Part shown: positions 15,386-23,297 of the stretch, one piece after another
Layout: each line of letters opens with the position of its first letter
How positions within the stretch are numbered: the first letter of the stretch is position 1
Assembly: GCA_025966445.1 (NCBI GenBank)
Contig: JAICRP010000004.1
Span: forward strand, 1-36,242
Length of the DNA: 36,242 nt
Reading direction: 5' to 3'
From: Nocardioides sp.
GTDB lineage: Bacteria; Actinomycetota; Actinomycetes; Propionibacteriales; Nocardioidaceae
Made by a program: the position numbers and the translations under genes
Notes under the pieces: model-generated
Told to the model about the DNA's origin: nothing
The model's input: only the letters and a program-made list of their open reading frames with translations
Databases searched by the model: none

Positions 15386-16435
15386 ATGGGCGCACCGGTC
15401 GTGGACCAGCCACGGCCGTCACGGTCCCTCCAGGTCGAGTCGCCGCGACGCCATCAGGTACGACTCCTGGTCGTGCTGCTGGCGCTGGTCGTGCTCGCTG
15501 GGGTGGCCAGCCTGGCCATCGGCAGCCGGCCGCTCTCCCCGGGCGCGGTGCTCGACGTCCTGTTCCACGACGACGGGTCGGACGCAGCGACCATCGTGCA
15601 CGCGCTGCGCGTCCCGCGCACCGTGCTCGCGCTCGCCGTCGGGGCGGCGCTCGGCGTCGCCGGCGCGCTGATGCAGGGTCACACCCGCAACCCGCTGGCC
15701 GACCCCGGCCTGCTGGGCGTCGAGGCGGGCGCGTCCTGCGCGGTGGTGATCGGGATCTTCGCGTTCGGCGTGGAGGACGTGAGCGGGTACGCGTGGTTCG
15801 CCCTGGCGGGAGCCGGCCTCGCGGCGGCCGCCGTGTTCGCGATCGGGTCGACCCGCCGCGGCCCCGACCCGGTCTCGCTCGTACTCGCGGGAGCCGCCGT
15901 GACCGCGTTCCTCGGCGCCGTCACGGCCTCGATCATCGTGCGCGACTCCGACACGCTCGACTCCTACCGGTTCTGGGTGGTCGGCTCCGTGGCCGGCCGC
16001 GACATGTCGGTGTTCTGGCAGGTGCTGCCGTTCCTCCTGCTGGGCCTGATCTTCGCCACGGCCAGCACGCCCGGGCTCAACCTCCTCCAGCTCGGCGAGG
16101 ACGTCGCCGCCTCGTTGGGCATGCACCCACGGCGCCAGAAGGCGATGGGCGTGGCCGCCGTGATGCTGCTCGCCGGCGGCGCGACCGCCGCGTGCGGACC
16201 GATCGGCTTCGTCGGCCTGGTTGTGCCCCACCTCGCCCGACGCATCGGTGGTGTCGACTACCGCTGGGTGGTCCCGTACTCGGCGCTGGTGGGCGCGCTC
16301 CTGCTCACCGTCGCTGACATCATCGGCCGCGTCATCGTGCGCCCCGCCGAGCTGCAGGTGGGCATCGTGATGGCGCTCATCGGCGGGCCCGCGTTCATCG
16401 TCCTGGTCCGAAGCAGCCCGATGATCAGGATCTAG
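15386..16435 (+). CDS. iron-siderophore ABC transporter permease, FecCD family (first subunit)
   Basis: 349 residues. A hydrophilic N-terminus of about 25 residues is followed by about nine to ten membrane helices. Diagnostic FecCD/BtuC segments are RVPRTVLALAVGAALGVAGALMQGHTRNPLADPGLLGVEAGAS near residues 75-115 and the C-terminal GPIGFVGLVVPHLARRIGG, the coupling region contacting the ATPase, followed by GALLLTVADIIGRVI. ATG 15386 follows the IdeR box directly and is consistent with a leaderless mRNA. It is first of three genes (5 bp gap to the next permease) for uptake of a ferric siderophore across the membrane. Expression should be off when iron is sufficient. Confidence 0.93.
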   Translation: MGAPVVDQPRPSRSLQVESPRRHQVRLLVVLLALVVLAGVASLAIGSRPLSPGAVLDVLFHDDGSDAATIVHALRVPRTVLALAVGAALGVAGALMQGHTRNPLADPGLLGVEAGASCAVVIGIFAFGVEDVSGYAWFALAGAGLAAAAVFAIGSTRRGPDPVSLVLAGAAVTAFLGAVTASIIVRDSDTLDSYRFWVVGSVAGRDMSVFWQVLPFLLLGLIFATASTPGLNLLQLGEDVAASLGMHPRRQKAMGVAAVMLLAGGATAACGPIGFVGLVVPHLARRIGGVDYRWVVPYSALVGALLLTVADIIGRVIVRPAELQVGIVMALIGGPAFIVLVRSSPMIRI

Positions 16436-16440
16436 GGCCG

Positions 16441-17553
16441 ATGACCGTCCTGGAGTCGGAGCGGGAGACCGAGCGCGTCACCAGCGCAGCGGGAGGAGCG
16501 CCTCTGCGGATCGGCCCGTTGTCGTGGCTGGTGCCCCTGCGGGCCGGACTCGTCTGCGTCCTCGGCCTGGCCGTGCTCCTCGCCCTGGTCGCGGTGGACC
16601 TCGCCGTCGGCGACTTCCCGATCCCCGTGCCCGACGTGGTGCGCACGCTGCTCGGCGGCGGCGACGCCGGCCAGCGTTTCGTGGTGATGGAGCTGCGCCT
16701 GCCCCAGACCGTCGTCGCGGTGGCCGTCGGAGTGGCCCTCGGCCTGGCCGGCGCCCTCACCCAGACCGTTGCTCGCAACGCGCTCGCGAGCCCCGACATC
16801 CTCGGCGTCACCGACGGTGCCGCGCTGGCGGCCGTGGCCGTGATCGTGGTGGCCGGCGGCAGCGGGTACGGCGGTGGCCTGGTCACCGGATCGCTGCAGG
16901 AGATGGGGTTGCCGCTCGCGTCCTTCGTGGGGGCGATGAGCACCGCCGCCCTGCTGTACGTCCTCTCGTGGCGCCGCGGCCTCGACATCCAGCGGCTGGT
17001 CCTGGTGGGCATCGGCCTGAGCGCGACCCTGACGGCGGCCACGGCCTACCTCCTCGTCAACGCCCGCATCCAGGACGCGGCCAGCGCACAGGTCTGGCTG
17101 AGCGGGTCGCTGACCTCGCGCGGCTGGGAGCACGCCCGTCCCGTGGTGCTGACGCTGCTGGTCGCGGCGCCCGTCGCCCTGCTGCTCGTCCGCTCGCTGA
17201 ACGCGATGCTGCTGGGCGACGACACAGCCCGCACCCTCGGCCTGCGCCTGCAGCTCACCCAGCTCGCGGTGCTGGTGGTCGCGGTGGCCCTCACCTCGGT
17301 GGCGGTCGCGGCCGTCGGGCCGCTGGAGTTCGTGGCGTTCGTGGTGCCGCAGGTGGCCCTGCGGCTCACGGGTGGCTCCCGGCCACCGCTGCTCGCGGCC
17401 ATGGTGCTGGGAGGCATCCTCGTGGTCGGCGCCGACCTGGTCACCCGGGGCCTGCTGCCGTTCGCGCTCCCCGCCGGCGTCGTCACCGCGGCGATCGGGG
17501 CGCCGTACCTGATCTGGCTGTTGATCCGCACCAACCGGAAGAGGTCCGCATGA
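16441..17553 (+). CDS. iron-siderophore ABC transporter permease, FecCD family (second subunit)
   Basis: 370 residues; partner of the preceding permease in a heterodimer. It begins with a 30-residue hydrophilic tail, then about nine to ten helices. RLPQTVVAVAVGVALGLAGALTQTVARNALASPDILGVTDGAA is the family's N-terminal signature. VGPLEFVAFVVPQVALRLTGG is the ATPase-coupling segment, somewhat diverged from the usual GPIxFVGLxxPH (PQ in place of PH). The ATG lies 5 bp after the first permease stop. The stop overlaps the ATPase start by 4 bp (ATGA), so subunits are made in step. Similar FecCD pairs transport hydroxamate or catecholate siderophores; specificity is not readable. Confidence 0.93.
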   Translation: MTVLESERETERVTSAAGGAPLRIGPLSWLVPLRAGLVCVLGLAVLLALVAVDLAVGDFPIPVPDVVRTLLGGGDAGQRFVVMELRLPQTVVAVAVGVALGLAGALTQTVARNALASPDILGVTDGAALAAVAVIVVAGGSGYGGGLVTGSLQEMGLPLASFVGAMSTAALLYVLSWRRGLDIQRLVLVGIGLSATLTAATAYLLVNARIQDAASAQVWLSGSLTSRGWEHARPVVLTLLVAAPVALLLVRSLNAMLLGDDTARTLGLRLQLTQLAVLVVAVALTSVAVAAVGPLEFVAFVVPQVALRLTGGSRPPLLAAMVLGGILVVGADLVTRGLLPFALPAGVVTAAIGAPYLIWLLIRTNRKRSA

Positions 17554-18341
17554 GCTCGTCACGCCTGGGCGCGGAGGGCGTCACCATCGGCTACGGCGGA
17601 GAGCCGGTCGTCCGCGATCTGACCCTCGACCTTCCCGACGGCCTGGTGACCACCGTCGTCGGACCCAACGGCTGCGGCAAGTCGACCTTGCTGCGGACCC
17701 TGGCGCGACTGCTCAAGCCTGCCGGCGGGACGGTGCGGCTGGACGGCGAGCCCATCGACGCCGTGTCCACGCGCGAGGTCTCCCGTCGGCTGGCCCTGCT
17801 CCCCCAGAGCCCGGTGGCGCCTGACGGCCTGCTCGTCCGCGACCTGGTGGGTCGCGGCCGGCACCCGCACCAGCGCTGGTTCCGCCAGTGGTCGCCCGAC
17901 GACGAGATGGTCGTCGAGGCCGCGTTGCGGACGACCGACACCTGGGACCTGCGCGACCGGGCCCTCGACGAGCTCTCCGGCGGGCAGCGGCAGCGGGCGT
18001 GGATCGCGATGACGCTGGCTCAGGACACCGACCTGGTCCTGCTGGACGAACCCACCACCTTCCTCGACCTCGCCCACCAGGTCGAGGTGCTCGACCTCGT
18101 GACCCGGCTGAACCGCGAGCGCGGCCGCACCGTGGTGATGGTGCTCCACGACCTCAACCTGGCGGCCCGCTACAGCGACCTCGTCGTGGTCATGAAGCAG
18201 GGCGCGGTGGTCCTGCAGGGGCCGCCGCGCGAGGTGTTCACCGAGGCGCTGCTGGAGGACGTCTTCGGCCTGCGCGCCGACGTCCTCGACGACCCCCGCA
18301 GCGGTCTCCCGGTCGTGGTCCCCGTCTCCGCCGGGGTGTAG
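17550..18341 (+). CDS. iron-siderophore ABC transporter ATP-binding protein (FecE/FepC type)
   Basis: 263 residues, full length for the family. Walker A is GPNGCGKST at about 39-47, the Q-loop region is LALLPQSP, the signature is LSGGQRQRAW, Walker B is LVLLDEPTTFLDL, and the H-loop is VLHDLN. The VGRGRHPHQRWFRQWSPDDE stretch is typical of FepC-like ATPases. The start ATG overlaps the permease stop and has GAGG upstream. It powers the two permeases. Ten bases separate its stop from that of the convergent binding-protein gene. Confidence 0.95.
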   Translation: MSSSRLGAEGVTIGYGGEPVVRDLTLDLPDGLVTTVVGPNGCGKSTLLRTLARLLKPAGGTVRLDGEPIDAVSTREVSRRLALLPQSPVAPDGLLVRDLVGRGRHPHQRWFRQWSPDDEMVVEAALRTTDTWDLRDRALDELSGGQRQRAWIAMTLAQDTDLVLLDEPTTFLDLAHQVEVLDLVTRLNRERGRTVVMVLHDLNLAARYSDLVVVMKQGAVVLQGPPREVFTEALLEDVFGLRADVLDDPRSGLPVVVPVSAGV

Positions 18342-18346
18342 CCCCG
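18332..18346 (+). terminator. short hairpin at the end of the permease operon
   Basis: CGGGG-TGTAG-CCCCG spans the ATPase stop codon. It is small with no U-tract; it could help separate the two convergent iron genes. Confidence 0.25.
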
Positions 18347-18351
18347 AAGCG

Positions 18352-19389
18352 TCAGGCGGCGGGCGCGGGCACCTGGGTGGCCGGGTCGCCGTCGACCGCT
18401 GCGGCCAGCTGGGGCACGTAGCGCTCCAGCACGTACGGGATGCTCAGCGGCGTCACGAAGCTGTGGGCCACGTAGTAGTCGCCGTCGTCGGAGCTGATGT
18501 CGAACCACCGACCCTCGGCAGCCGTCGTGGTCTGGTCGAACACCTTCTTCACGGCCGGGTCGGCCTCGAGGTCCAGCCAGACCGCCACGTCGATCTTGTC
18601 CAGGTCGGAGGTCCGCTCGGCGCTCACCGAGGTGCCGAACTCCTCGCCCTCGCCACCGAACTCGTCGGTCGGGAACTCGAAGCCGAGGTCGACGAGCATC
18701 CGCGACCGGGGGTCCTCCGGGCCGTAGATGAACAGACCCTCGTACGGCGTGACCACCATGGCCGTCCTGCCGGCGAAGTCGGGGTTGGCCGCGGCGGCGT
18801 CCGCGATCTGCTGCTTGACCCCGTCGATGATCTCCTGCATCTGGTCGGGCCGACCGACGGCCTTTCCGATGGTCAGCGCCATCTCGTCCCAGGGTGCGCC
18901 GTAGTCGGCGTGGTCGCCGGACTGGGCCACCGTCGGTGCGATCTTCGAGAGCAGCTCGTAGTCCTTCTCGGTGAGCCCGGAGTACTGCCCGATGATCAGG
19001 TCGGGCGCCAGGGCGGCCACCTTCTCGACCTGGACACCGTTGCTGTCCTCGAGCACGTCGGGGAGCTCGGCGTCGCCCAGCTTGTCGACGGCCCAGGAGA
19101 AGATGTAGCCCGGGGCGTCCCCGAACCACTTGGTGACCGCGACCGGCACGATGCCCAGCGCGAGCAGCGCGTCCTGCTCGGTCAGGCCCACGCACACCAC
19201 GCGGCTCGGGGCCTTCTCCAGGGTGGTCTCGCCGTACTTGTGGGTGATGGTCACGGGGAACGCGCCCGCGGCCTCGGGGGCCGGCTCGTCGGTGCCGCTG
19301 GTGGTCTCGTCCTGGCCGCAGGCGGCGAGCAGCGGCGCGACGGCCAACGCGGAGAGGCCGGCGAGGAGATGACGGCGGGTGGGCTTCAT
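18352..19389 (-). CDS. iron-siderophore substrate-binding lipoprotein (FepB/FhuD type)
   Basis: 345 residues. The N-terminus has a twin-arginine-like PTRRHLLAG, a hydrophobic stretch and the lipobox LAAC, giving lipidated Cys23; a Tat-exported lipoprotein is likely. The periplasmic-binding-protein fold shows TITHKYGETTLEKAPSRVV at its start, DALLALGIVPVAV, VAALAPDLIIGQYSGLTEKDYELLSKIAPTV, and the C-terminal IPYVLERYVPQLAAAVDGDP. It captures the ferric siderophore for the convergent permease operon. The ATG has AGGAG upstream. It is unusual that the binding protein is on the opposite strand, with its own divergent promoter region (shared with the siderophore reductase) containing the second IdeR box about 210 bp away. 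Confidence 0.93.
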   Translation of the reverse strand: MKPTRRHLLAGLSALAVAPLLAACGQDETTSGTDEPAPEAAGAFPVTITHKYGETTLEKAPSRVVCVGLTEQDALLALGIVPVAVTKWFGDAPGYIFSWAVDKLGDAELPDVLEDSNGVQVEKVAALAPDLIIGQYSGLTEKDYELLSKIAPTVAQSGDHADYGAPWDEMALTIGKAVGRPDQMQEIIDGVKQQIADAAAANPDFAGRTAMVVTPYEGLFIYGPEDPRSRMLVDLGFEFPTDEFGGEGEEFGTSVSAERTSDLDKIDVAVWLDLEADPAVKKVFDQTTTAAEGRWFDISSDDGDYYVAHSFVTPLSIPYVLERYVPQLAAAVDGDPATQVPAPAA

Positions 19390-19420
19390 GGGTGCTCCTG
19401 TGGGGACGGGTCGGGGTGGA

Positions 19421-19552
19421 TCAGGACGGGTGCTCCCGCGGCGCCTCGCCGCGGGTGGCCACCTCGAGCTGGGGCGTCAGCTGCTCCAGCACGTGCTGGA
19501 GGCCGAGCGGGTGCCGAAGCAGGTGGCTCCGGCGAGGACCCGGTTTCCGCGT
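19421..19552 (-). pseudogene. C-terminal remnant of a second siderophore-binding protein
   Basis: A 43-codon frame without a start codon ends in TGA and encodes HPLGLQHVLEQLTPQLEVA near its end. This matches the C-terminus of the adjacent binding protein (PLSIPYVLERYVPQLAAAV) in the same position relative to the stop: P-L, V-L-E and P-Q-L coincide in register. The DNA agrees too: AGCTGGGGC and CTCCAGCACGT blocks are shared, about 32 of 47 bases by my hand count. An in-frame TGA precedes it. It reads as the residue of a deleted tandem paralog. Confidence 0.6.
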
Positions 19553-19596
19553 TCATGGGCCCCCCTCGGGTGCGACCATCGCTCGTCGCCGCGAAG

Positions 19597-19615
19597 TAAG
19601 GTTAGGCTAACCTAA
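19597..19615. promoter_or_regulatory. IdeR/DtxR iron box before the siderophore reductase
   Basis: TAAGGTTAGGCTAACCTAA matches the IdeR consensus at 18 of 19 positions. TAACCT (19608-19613) within it lies exactly six bases before the ATG at 19620, the same geometry as the box at 15363. It may also control the divergent binding-protein gene. Confidence 0.92.
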
Positions 19616-19619
19616 TCAC

Positions 19620-20564
19620 ATGGCGATCACGACGTCACCCCCGTCCACGCAGCAGCCCAGGCGGTGCCCCGTGGGTGACGCACCTGACCAGCGCGTGTTC
19701 CGCGCCGAGGTCGTGCGGGTCGAGGACCTCTCCGCGTCGCTGCGGCGCATCGTCTTCGGCGGCCCCGACCTGGCGGGGTTCGCGAGCAGCGGCTCACCCG
19801 ACGAGTACCTCCGCGTCGTCGTGCCGGCCCCCGGCCGGACCGAGCCCGTGCTGCCCACGGTCGTCGACGGCCTCCTCGACTACGGCTCGATCGACATGGA
19901 CCTGCTGCGCACCTACACGGTCCGGCGCCACGACCCCGACGCCGGCGAGGTGACCATCGACTTCGTGCTGCACGACCACGGCGTGGTCACCGCCTGGGCG
20001 CGGGCGGCGGATCCGGGTGCCGTGGTCGGCCTCAACCTGCCGACCGGCATGTACGACGCCCCGACCGACCTGGCCTGGCAGGTGCTCGTGGCCGACTGCG
20101 CCGCCCTGCCCGCGCTGGCCCGGGTGCTCGAGCAGACACCCTCCGACGTCCGCACCCGGGTGGTGGTCGAGATCCCCGGCGACGAGCACCGCATCGACCT
20201 GCCCGCGCACCCGCGGACCGAGGTCACCTGGGTCCACGGTGGCAACGGGCACCGGCCCAGCCGCCTGGAGGACGTCGTCCGCGCCCTGCCCCACCCCGAT
20301 GCGCCCGGCGGCTACGTCTGGGTCGCCGGAGAGGCGCGCGCCCTGCGTGGTGTGCGCCGTTACCTGCGCCGGGAGCTGGGGCTACCCGCCTCGCGCTACA
20401 AGGCCGTCGGCTACTGGATCGAGCGCGCCGAGGAGTGGAACCAGCGCTACGACGCCCTCGACGAGGACACCCGTCGTTCGCTCGAGGCGATGTGGAGCGA
20501 GGACCGCCCCGAGGAGGACATCGAGAGCGACTACGACGAGCGGCTGGCCGCACTGGGACTGTGA
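19620..20564 (+). CDS. siderophore-interacting protein (NAD(P)H-dependent ferric-siderophore reductase, SIP/ViuB family)
   Basis: 314 residues; cytoplasmic flavoprotein that reduces imported ferric siderophore to release Fe2+. The FAD-binding barrel shows EDLSASLRRIVFGGPDL and the flavin-binding signature RTYTVRR near residues 98-104, followed by IDFVLHDHGVVTAWARAADPG and VGLNLPTGMYD. The C-terminal NAD(P)H domain includes YVWVAGEARALRGVRRYLRRELGL and the family-typical GYWIERAEEWNQRYD. A helical tail (MWSEDRPEEDIESDYDERLAALGL) closes it. ATG 19620 directly follows the IdeR box, so translation is probably leaderless. It completes the uptake set of binding protein, permeases and ATPase. Confidence 0.93.
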   Translation: MAITTSPPSTQQPRRCPVGDAPDQRVFRAEVVRVEDLSASLRRIVFGGPDLAGFASSGSPDEYLRVVVPAPGRTEPVLPTVVDGLLDYGSIDMDLLRTYTVRRHDPDAGEVTIDFVLHDHGVVTAWARAADPGAVVGLNLPTGMYDAPTDLAWQVLVADCAALPALARVLEQTPSDVRTRVVVEIPGDEHRIDLPAHPRTEVTWVHGGNGHRPSRLEDVVRALPHPDAPGGYVWVAGEARALRGVRRYLRRELGLPASRYKAVGYWIERAEEWNQRYDALDEDTRRSLEAMWSEDRPEEDIESDYDERLAALGL

Positions 20565-20619
20565 GCACGCGGCCGAAGGCAGGTTCACACCGACGTCACC
20601 ACGAGCACCGCGATCGGAC

Positions 20620-20625
20620 TAGCCT
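20620..20625 (+). promoter_or_regulatory. -10 hexamer of a likely leaderless EcsC-family transcript
   Basis: TAGCCT is followed by seven bases and the GTG start at 20633, with no ribosome site. It matches the spacing at 22029 upstream of the MBL-fold gene. Confidence 0.4.
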
Positions 20626-20632
20626 CGGCCCC

Positions 20633-21289
20633 GTGGAACCGGTTGGCCCCGATCACCCCGAGGACTTCGCCCTCGCGCGACCCGTGCAGCTGCTGCTCGC
20701 GGTCGGCATCGACGGCCAGGGGCCGCTGACATCCGCGATCGAGCTGGCCGAACGAGCCCGAGCGAGCAGCCGCAACGACGAGGAGGCCGTGGACCACCTG
20801 GTGCGCAGCTCGGTCATCTCCGGGTCCGCCGGCGGCTTCGTCACGGGAGTGGGCGGATTCTCGTCCGCGCCGCTGGCCATCCCGGCCAACGTGGTCGAGT
20901 TCTACGTGCAGGCGGCCCGGATGGTGGGCGCCATCGCGATCCTGCGCGGCCATGACATCGGCCAGACGCCGGTTCGTCAGGCCGTGCTGCACACGCTCGT
21001 GGCGACGCAGACCGACTCGGTGCTGACCAGGGCGGTGTCGGCGTCGCGCGGAGGCGCGGTCCCGCGGAAGCTGTTGGGCTTCCTGCCGTCCGGCGCCTTG
21101 CTCGTTGCCAACAAGGCGATCGGTTTCCGCGTGCTGCGCCTCATGATCCAGACGCTGTTCGGCTACCTCGGCCGCGGCGTACCTCTGGTCGGTGGCCTCG
21201 CGATCGGGTTCACCGACGGCTGGATGATGGGGCGGATCGCCGAGCAGGCCAAGGTCGACTTCCCGCTCGCCGCCCGCGAGGACCAGTAG
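20633..21289 (+). CDS. EcsC-family protein
   Basis: 218 residues from GTG 20633, chosen because a TAGCCT hexamer lies seven bases upstream and no ribosome site is seen further up. The centre is moderately hydrophobic and Gly-rich: SGSAGGFVTGVGGFSSAPLAIPANVVEFYVQAARMVGAIAILRGHDI, a pattern I associate with the EcsC family. The C-terminus (LGRGVPLVGGLAIGFTDGWMMGRIAEQAKVDFP) also fits. The molecular function of EcsC proteins is unknown; the name comes from the Bacillus ecs ABC-transporter operon. Membrane association is likely. It follows the siderophore reductase by 68 bp but appears to have its own promoter without an iron box. Confidence 0.72.
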   Translation: MEPVGPDHPEDFALARPVQLLLAVGIDGQGPLTSAIELAERARASSRNDEEAVDHLVRSSVISGSAGGFVTGVGGFSSAPLAIPANVVEFYVQAARMVGAIAILRGHDIGQTPVRQAVLHTLVATQTDSVLTRAVSASRGGAVPRKLLGFLPSGALLVANKAIGFRVLRLMIQTLFGYLGRGVPLVGGLAIGFTDGWMMGRIAEQAKVDFPLAAREDQ

Positions 21290-21312
21290 CCGTCCGGGCT
21301 CCCCTCGCGCGA

Positions 21313-21909
21313 CTACGCCTGGCGTACGGGGTAGCGCAGGTGCGTGACGCCGACGCCCGCGGTCACCGTCGGGTCACCGAGCACGGCGGGCACGCCGGCG
21401 AGGTGGTCGAAGAGCCGGACTCCGGAACCGAGCAGCACGGCCGCGACGTCGACGTTGATCTCGTCGAGGAGTCCGGCGTTCAGGAGCTGCTGGATGGTGT
21501 CCGCGCCGTGGACCGCGACGGACCTGTCGCCGGCGGCGGCCTTGGCCTGGGCCACGGCGCTCTCGATGCCGTCGGTCACGAAGTGGACGGACGAGTCGGG
21601 TCGCGGCCATCCGGTGGGGATGGTGTGGGTCACGACGAAGGCCGGTCCCCACGCGTGGTTCCCGCCCCAACCCTGGGCGACGTCGAACGTACGCCGGCCG
21701 GTGAGCACGGAACCGAGGCCGGCGGTGAGGCTGCGGAAGTGCTCGGCGCTCGGCTCGGACACGTGGAACGTCATGGGGTCCGACCCGCCGGTGTGGATCT
21801 CGACGTCCCCGGAGCCGACGTACCAGTCGAACACCTCGGCCACGCCGTCGTCGCGGTCGGCGACGAAGCCGTCGAGCGACATGGACATGATGGCGACCAC
21901 GCTTGACAT
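21313..21909 (-). CDS. dihydrofolate-reductase-fold protein (RibD C-terminal domain family)
   Basis: 198 residues; NAD(P)H-dependent reductase fold related to RibD-C and YyaP-type proteins, substrate unknown. The N-terminus VVAIMSMSLDGFVAD is the classic opening strand and nucleotide/substrate loop. LGSVLTGRRTFDVAQGW contains the G-R-x-T-x-D motif. SVAVHGADTIQQLLNAGLLDEINVDVAAVLLGSGVRLFDHL is the conserved C-terminal nucleotide-binding and dimer region. AAGGAG lies eight bases before the ATG. It is convergent with the EcsC gene (23 bp between stops) and divergent from the MBL-fold gene. It is too divergent from FolA or RibD to be assigned to folate or riboflavin synthesis. Confidence 0.87.
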   Translation of the reverse strand: MSSVVAIMSMSLDGFVADRDDGVAEVFDWYVGSGDVEIHTGGSDPMTFHVSEPSAEHFRSLTAGLGSVLTGRRTFDVAQGWGGNHAWGPAFVVTHTIPTGWPRPDSSVHFVTDGIESAVAQAKAAAGDRSVAVHGADTIQQLLNAGLLDEINVDVAAVLLGSGVRLFDHLAGVPAVLGDPTVTAGVGVTHLRYPVRQA

Positions 21910-22028
21910 GGCGATGCTCCTTCTCCTGGGCGGTCCTGGTCACACCCTCCTCCCCCACCACGAACGGCTTCCCACCGATCCGACAGGCCGGTCCGTGAGC
22001 CTTCCGTCAGAGCTGAGACCAACGGGCC

Positions 22029-22034
22029 TACTGT
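22029..22034 (+). promoter_or_regulatory. -10 hexamer of a likely leaderless MBL-fold transcript
   Basis: TACTGT is followed by seven bases and the GTG at 22042; no ribosome site is visible. The flanking sequence, C-TGGCCC-GTGGAA, resembles that at 20620-20637. Confidence 0.4.
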
Positions 22035-22041
22035 CTGGCCC

Positions 22042-22863
22042 GTGGAACTCGTGCTGCTGGGCGTCCGGGGCTCGACGCCGGCCCCCGGCTCTGACTACAT
22101 CAGATACGGCGGTCACACGTCGTGCGTGGCCGTCCTGGCCGACGGTGCGGCGACACCGACCCTCCTGATGGATGCAGGGACCGGGCTCCGCTCGCTCTCC
22201 GGCCTCCTGGGGTCCGAACCGTTCCGGGGCTCGATCCTGCTCAGCCATCTCCACTGGGACCACGTCGAGGGGCTGCCCTTCTCCCGGGCCGTGGACCACG
22301 ACGACGCCCGGGTGGACCTGCACGTCCCGGCGCAGGACGGTGTCTCGCCGCGCGACCTGTTGGCCCGGATGTTCTCGCCGCCGTCGTTCCCCATCGAGCC
22401 GGAGGGACTGCTCGGAGCGTGGCAGTTCCTGCCCGATCCGGCGAGCCCCTCGTCCATCGAGGAGTTCGAGGTGACTGCGGTCGAGATCAACCACAAGGGC
22501 GGACGCACGTTGGGCTACCGGGTGGCGACTGACTCGGGGTCGTTCGCGTACCTCCCCGACCACGCCCCGTCGCAAGGGATCGCCCCGGATGTGTGGAACC
22601 TGATCGACGGCGTCGACGTGCTCCTCCACGACGCCCAGTTCACCGAAGCCGAGCGCCCTCTCTCCGACCTCTACGGGCACGCCACGGTCGAGGAGACGGT
22701 CGAGATCGCCGCCAAGGCGGGGGTCGGCCAGCTGGTGCTCTTCCACCACTCCCCCGTGCGTACCGACGACCAGCTGGACCGGATCCTCGAGCTCGTCGAG
22801 TCGCCCTCGCCCCTGCCCATCGTGGTGGCTCGTGAGGGGATGCGGATCGCCGTCGGCGGCTGA
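22042..22863 (+). CDS. metallo-beta-lactamase-fold hydrolase
   Basis: 273 residues. The metal-binding motif SHLHWDHVEG (HxHxDH) lies near residues 73-82, preceded by LLMDAGTGLRSL. Further candidate ligands are the Asp of YLPDHAPS, the Asp of VLLHDAQFTEAE, the His of YGHATVEE and the HHSP motif near the C-terminus. This order resembles RNase Z/phosphodiesterase-like MBL proteins (GVRGSTPAPG opening, GGHTSC segment) that act on phosphodiesters or cyclic nucleotides; the substrate is not known. GTG start with a -10 hexamer seven bases upstream. It ends 50 bp before the first LAL-box of the next block and is not obviously part of that regulon. Confidence 0.85.
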   Translation: MELVLLGVRGSTPAPGSDYIRYGGHTSCVAVLADGAATPTLLMDAGTGLRSLSGLLGSEPFRGSILLSHLHWDHVEGLPFSRAVDHDDARVDLHVPAQDGVSPRDLLARMFSPPSFPIEPEGLLGAWQFLPDPASPSSIEEFEVTAVEINHKGGRTLGYRVATDSGSFAYLPDHAPSQGIAPDVWNLIDGVDVLLHDAQFTEAERPLSDLYGHATVEETVEIAAKAGVGQLVLFHHSPVRTDDQLDRILELVESPSPLPIVVAREGMRIAVGG

Positions 22864-22913
22864 CCCACGTGCGGCACGACCGACACGCCGCGCCACCCTC
22901 GGAGCGCTGAGGT

Positions 22914-22931
22914 TGTCGGTCCTGCCCCATG
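22914..22931 (+). promoter_or_regulatory. conserved 18-bp activator box A (before small protein + monooxygenase)
   Basis: TGTCGGTCCTGCCCCATG is identical to box C (27862-27879, minus strand) and differs at two bases from box B (27909-27926). It is followed by TGGGGC, making a GCCCCA-TG-TGGGGC inverted repeat. A -10-like GATGCT begins 39 bases after the box start. The start codon is at +84. Confidence 0.65.
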
Positions 22932-22997
22932 TGGGGCCGGGCGCGGCCGGTGGATGCTTTCGAGGTCAGCCGAGCACCCGACCCCGAAGGGACCGAC

Positions 22998-23261
22998 ATG
23001 GTCACCGTCCTGATCACCCACGAAGTCGACGACGTGAAGGCCTGGCTCGAGTCGCCACACCGCGGCCCGGCGTTCGCGTCCGTCGGCTTCACCGTCGAGA
23101 CGTTCGTCGACCCGACGGCCACGAACAAGGTGGGCATCGTCCTGGAGGGTCCGAGCCTGGACCAGCTCCAGAGCATGCTCGACACGCCGTTCGCCGCGGA
23201 CGTCATGAAGCTCGACGGTGTCCGCCCCGAGACCATCACGACGTACGTCCACCAGGGCTAG
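22998..23261 (+). CDS. small protein of unknown family, paralog of the protein at 27491-27802
   Basis: 87 residues. AAGGGA lies seven bases before the ATG. The sequence MVTVLITHEVDDVKAWLESP, then GFTVETFVDPTATNKVGIVLEG and LDQLQSMLDTPFAADVMKLDGV, suggests a small alpha/beta (ferredoxin-like) fold as in dimeric alpha-beta barrel proteins, but I cannot name a family. Its paralog 4.5 kb away shares about 28 of the first 45 residues and the ending TTYV/ATYV. Both genes follow the same 18-bp box, so they belong to one regulon. It is probably co-transcribed with the monooxygenase 37 bp downstream. It might be an accessory or substrate-binding partner of that enzyme; this is inference. Confidence 0.78.
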   Translation: MVTVLITHEVDDVKAWLESPHRGPAFASVGFTVETFVDPTATNKVGIVLEGPSLDQLQSMLDTPFAADVMKLDGVRPETITTYVHQG

Positions 23262-23297
23262 GCGCGGTGGAGCAGCAGTGAAGCCGAAGGTCGTGAC

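Noticed and set aside
19386-19556. 56-codon minus-strand frame overlapping the binding-protein start by ATGA
   Set aside because: Pro/Ala/Arg low-complexity product in a shifted frame of the binding-protein remnant; the overlap is probably chance.
21313-21909. Riboflavin or folate biosynthesis gene assignment
   Set aside because: The protein has only the reductase fold of RibD/DHFR without the deaminase domain or FolA-specific features, and no pathway neighbours.
22914-22940. ECF42-type promoter (TGTCGA ... CGTC) as explanation for the 18-bp boxes
   Set aside because: TGTCGG resembles the -35, but no conserved CGTC/CGAC follows at about 16 bases in all three copies, and conservation covers the would-be spacer instead.
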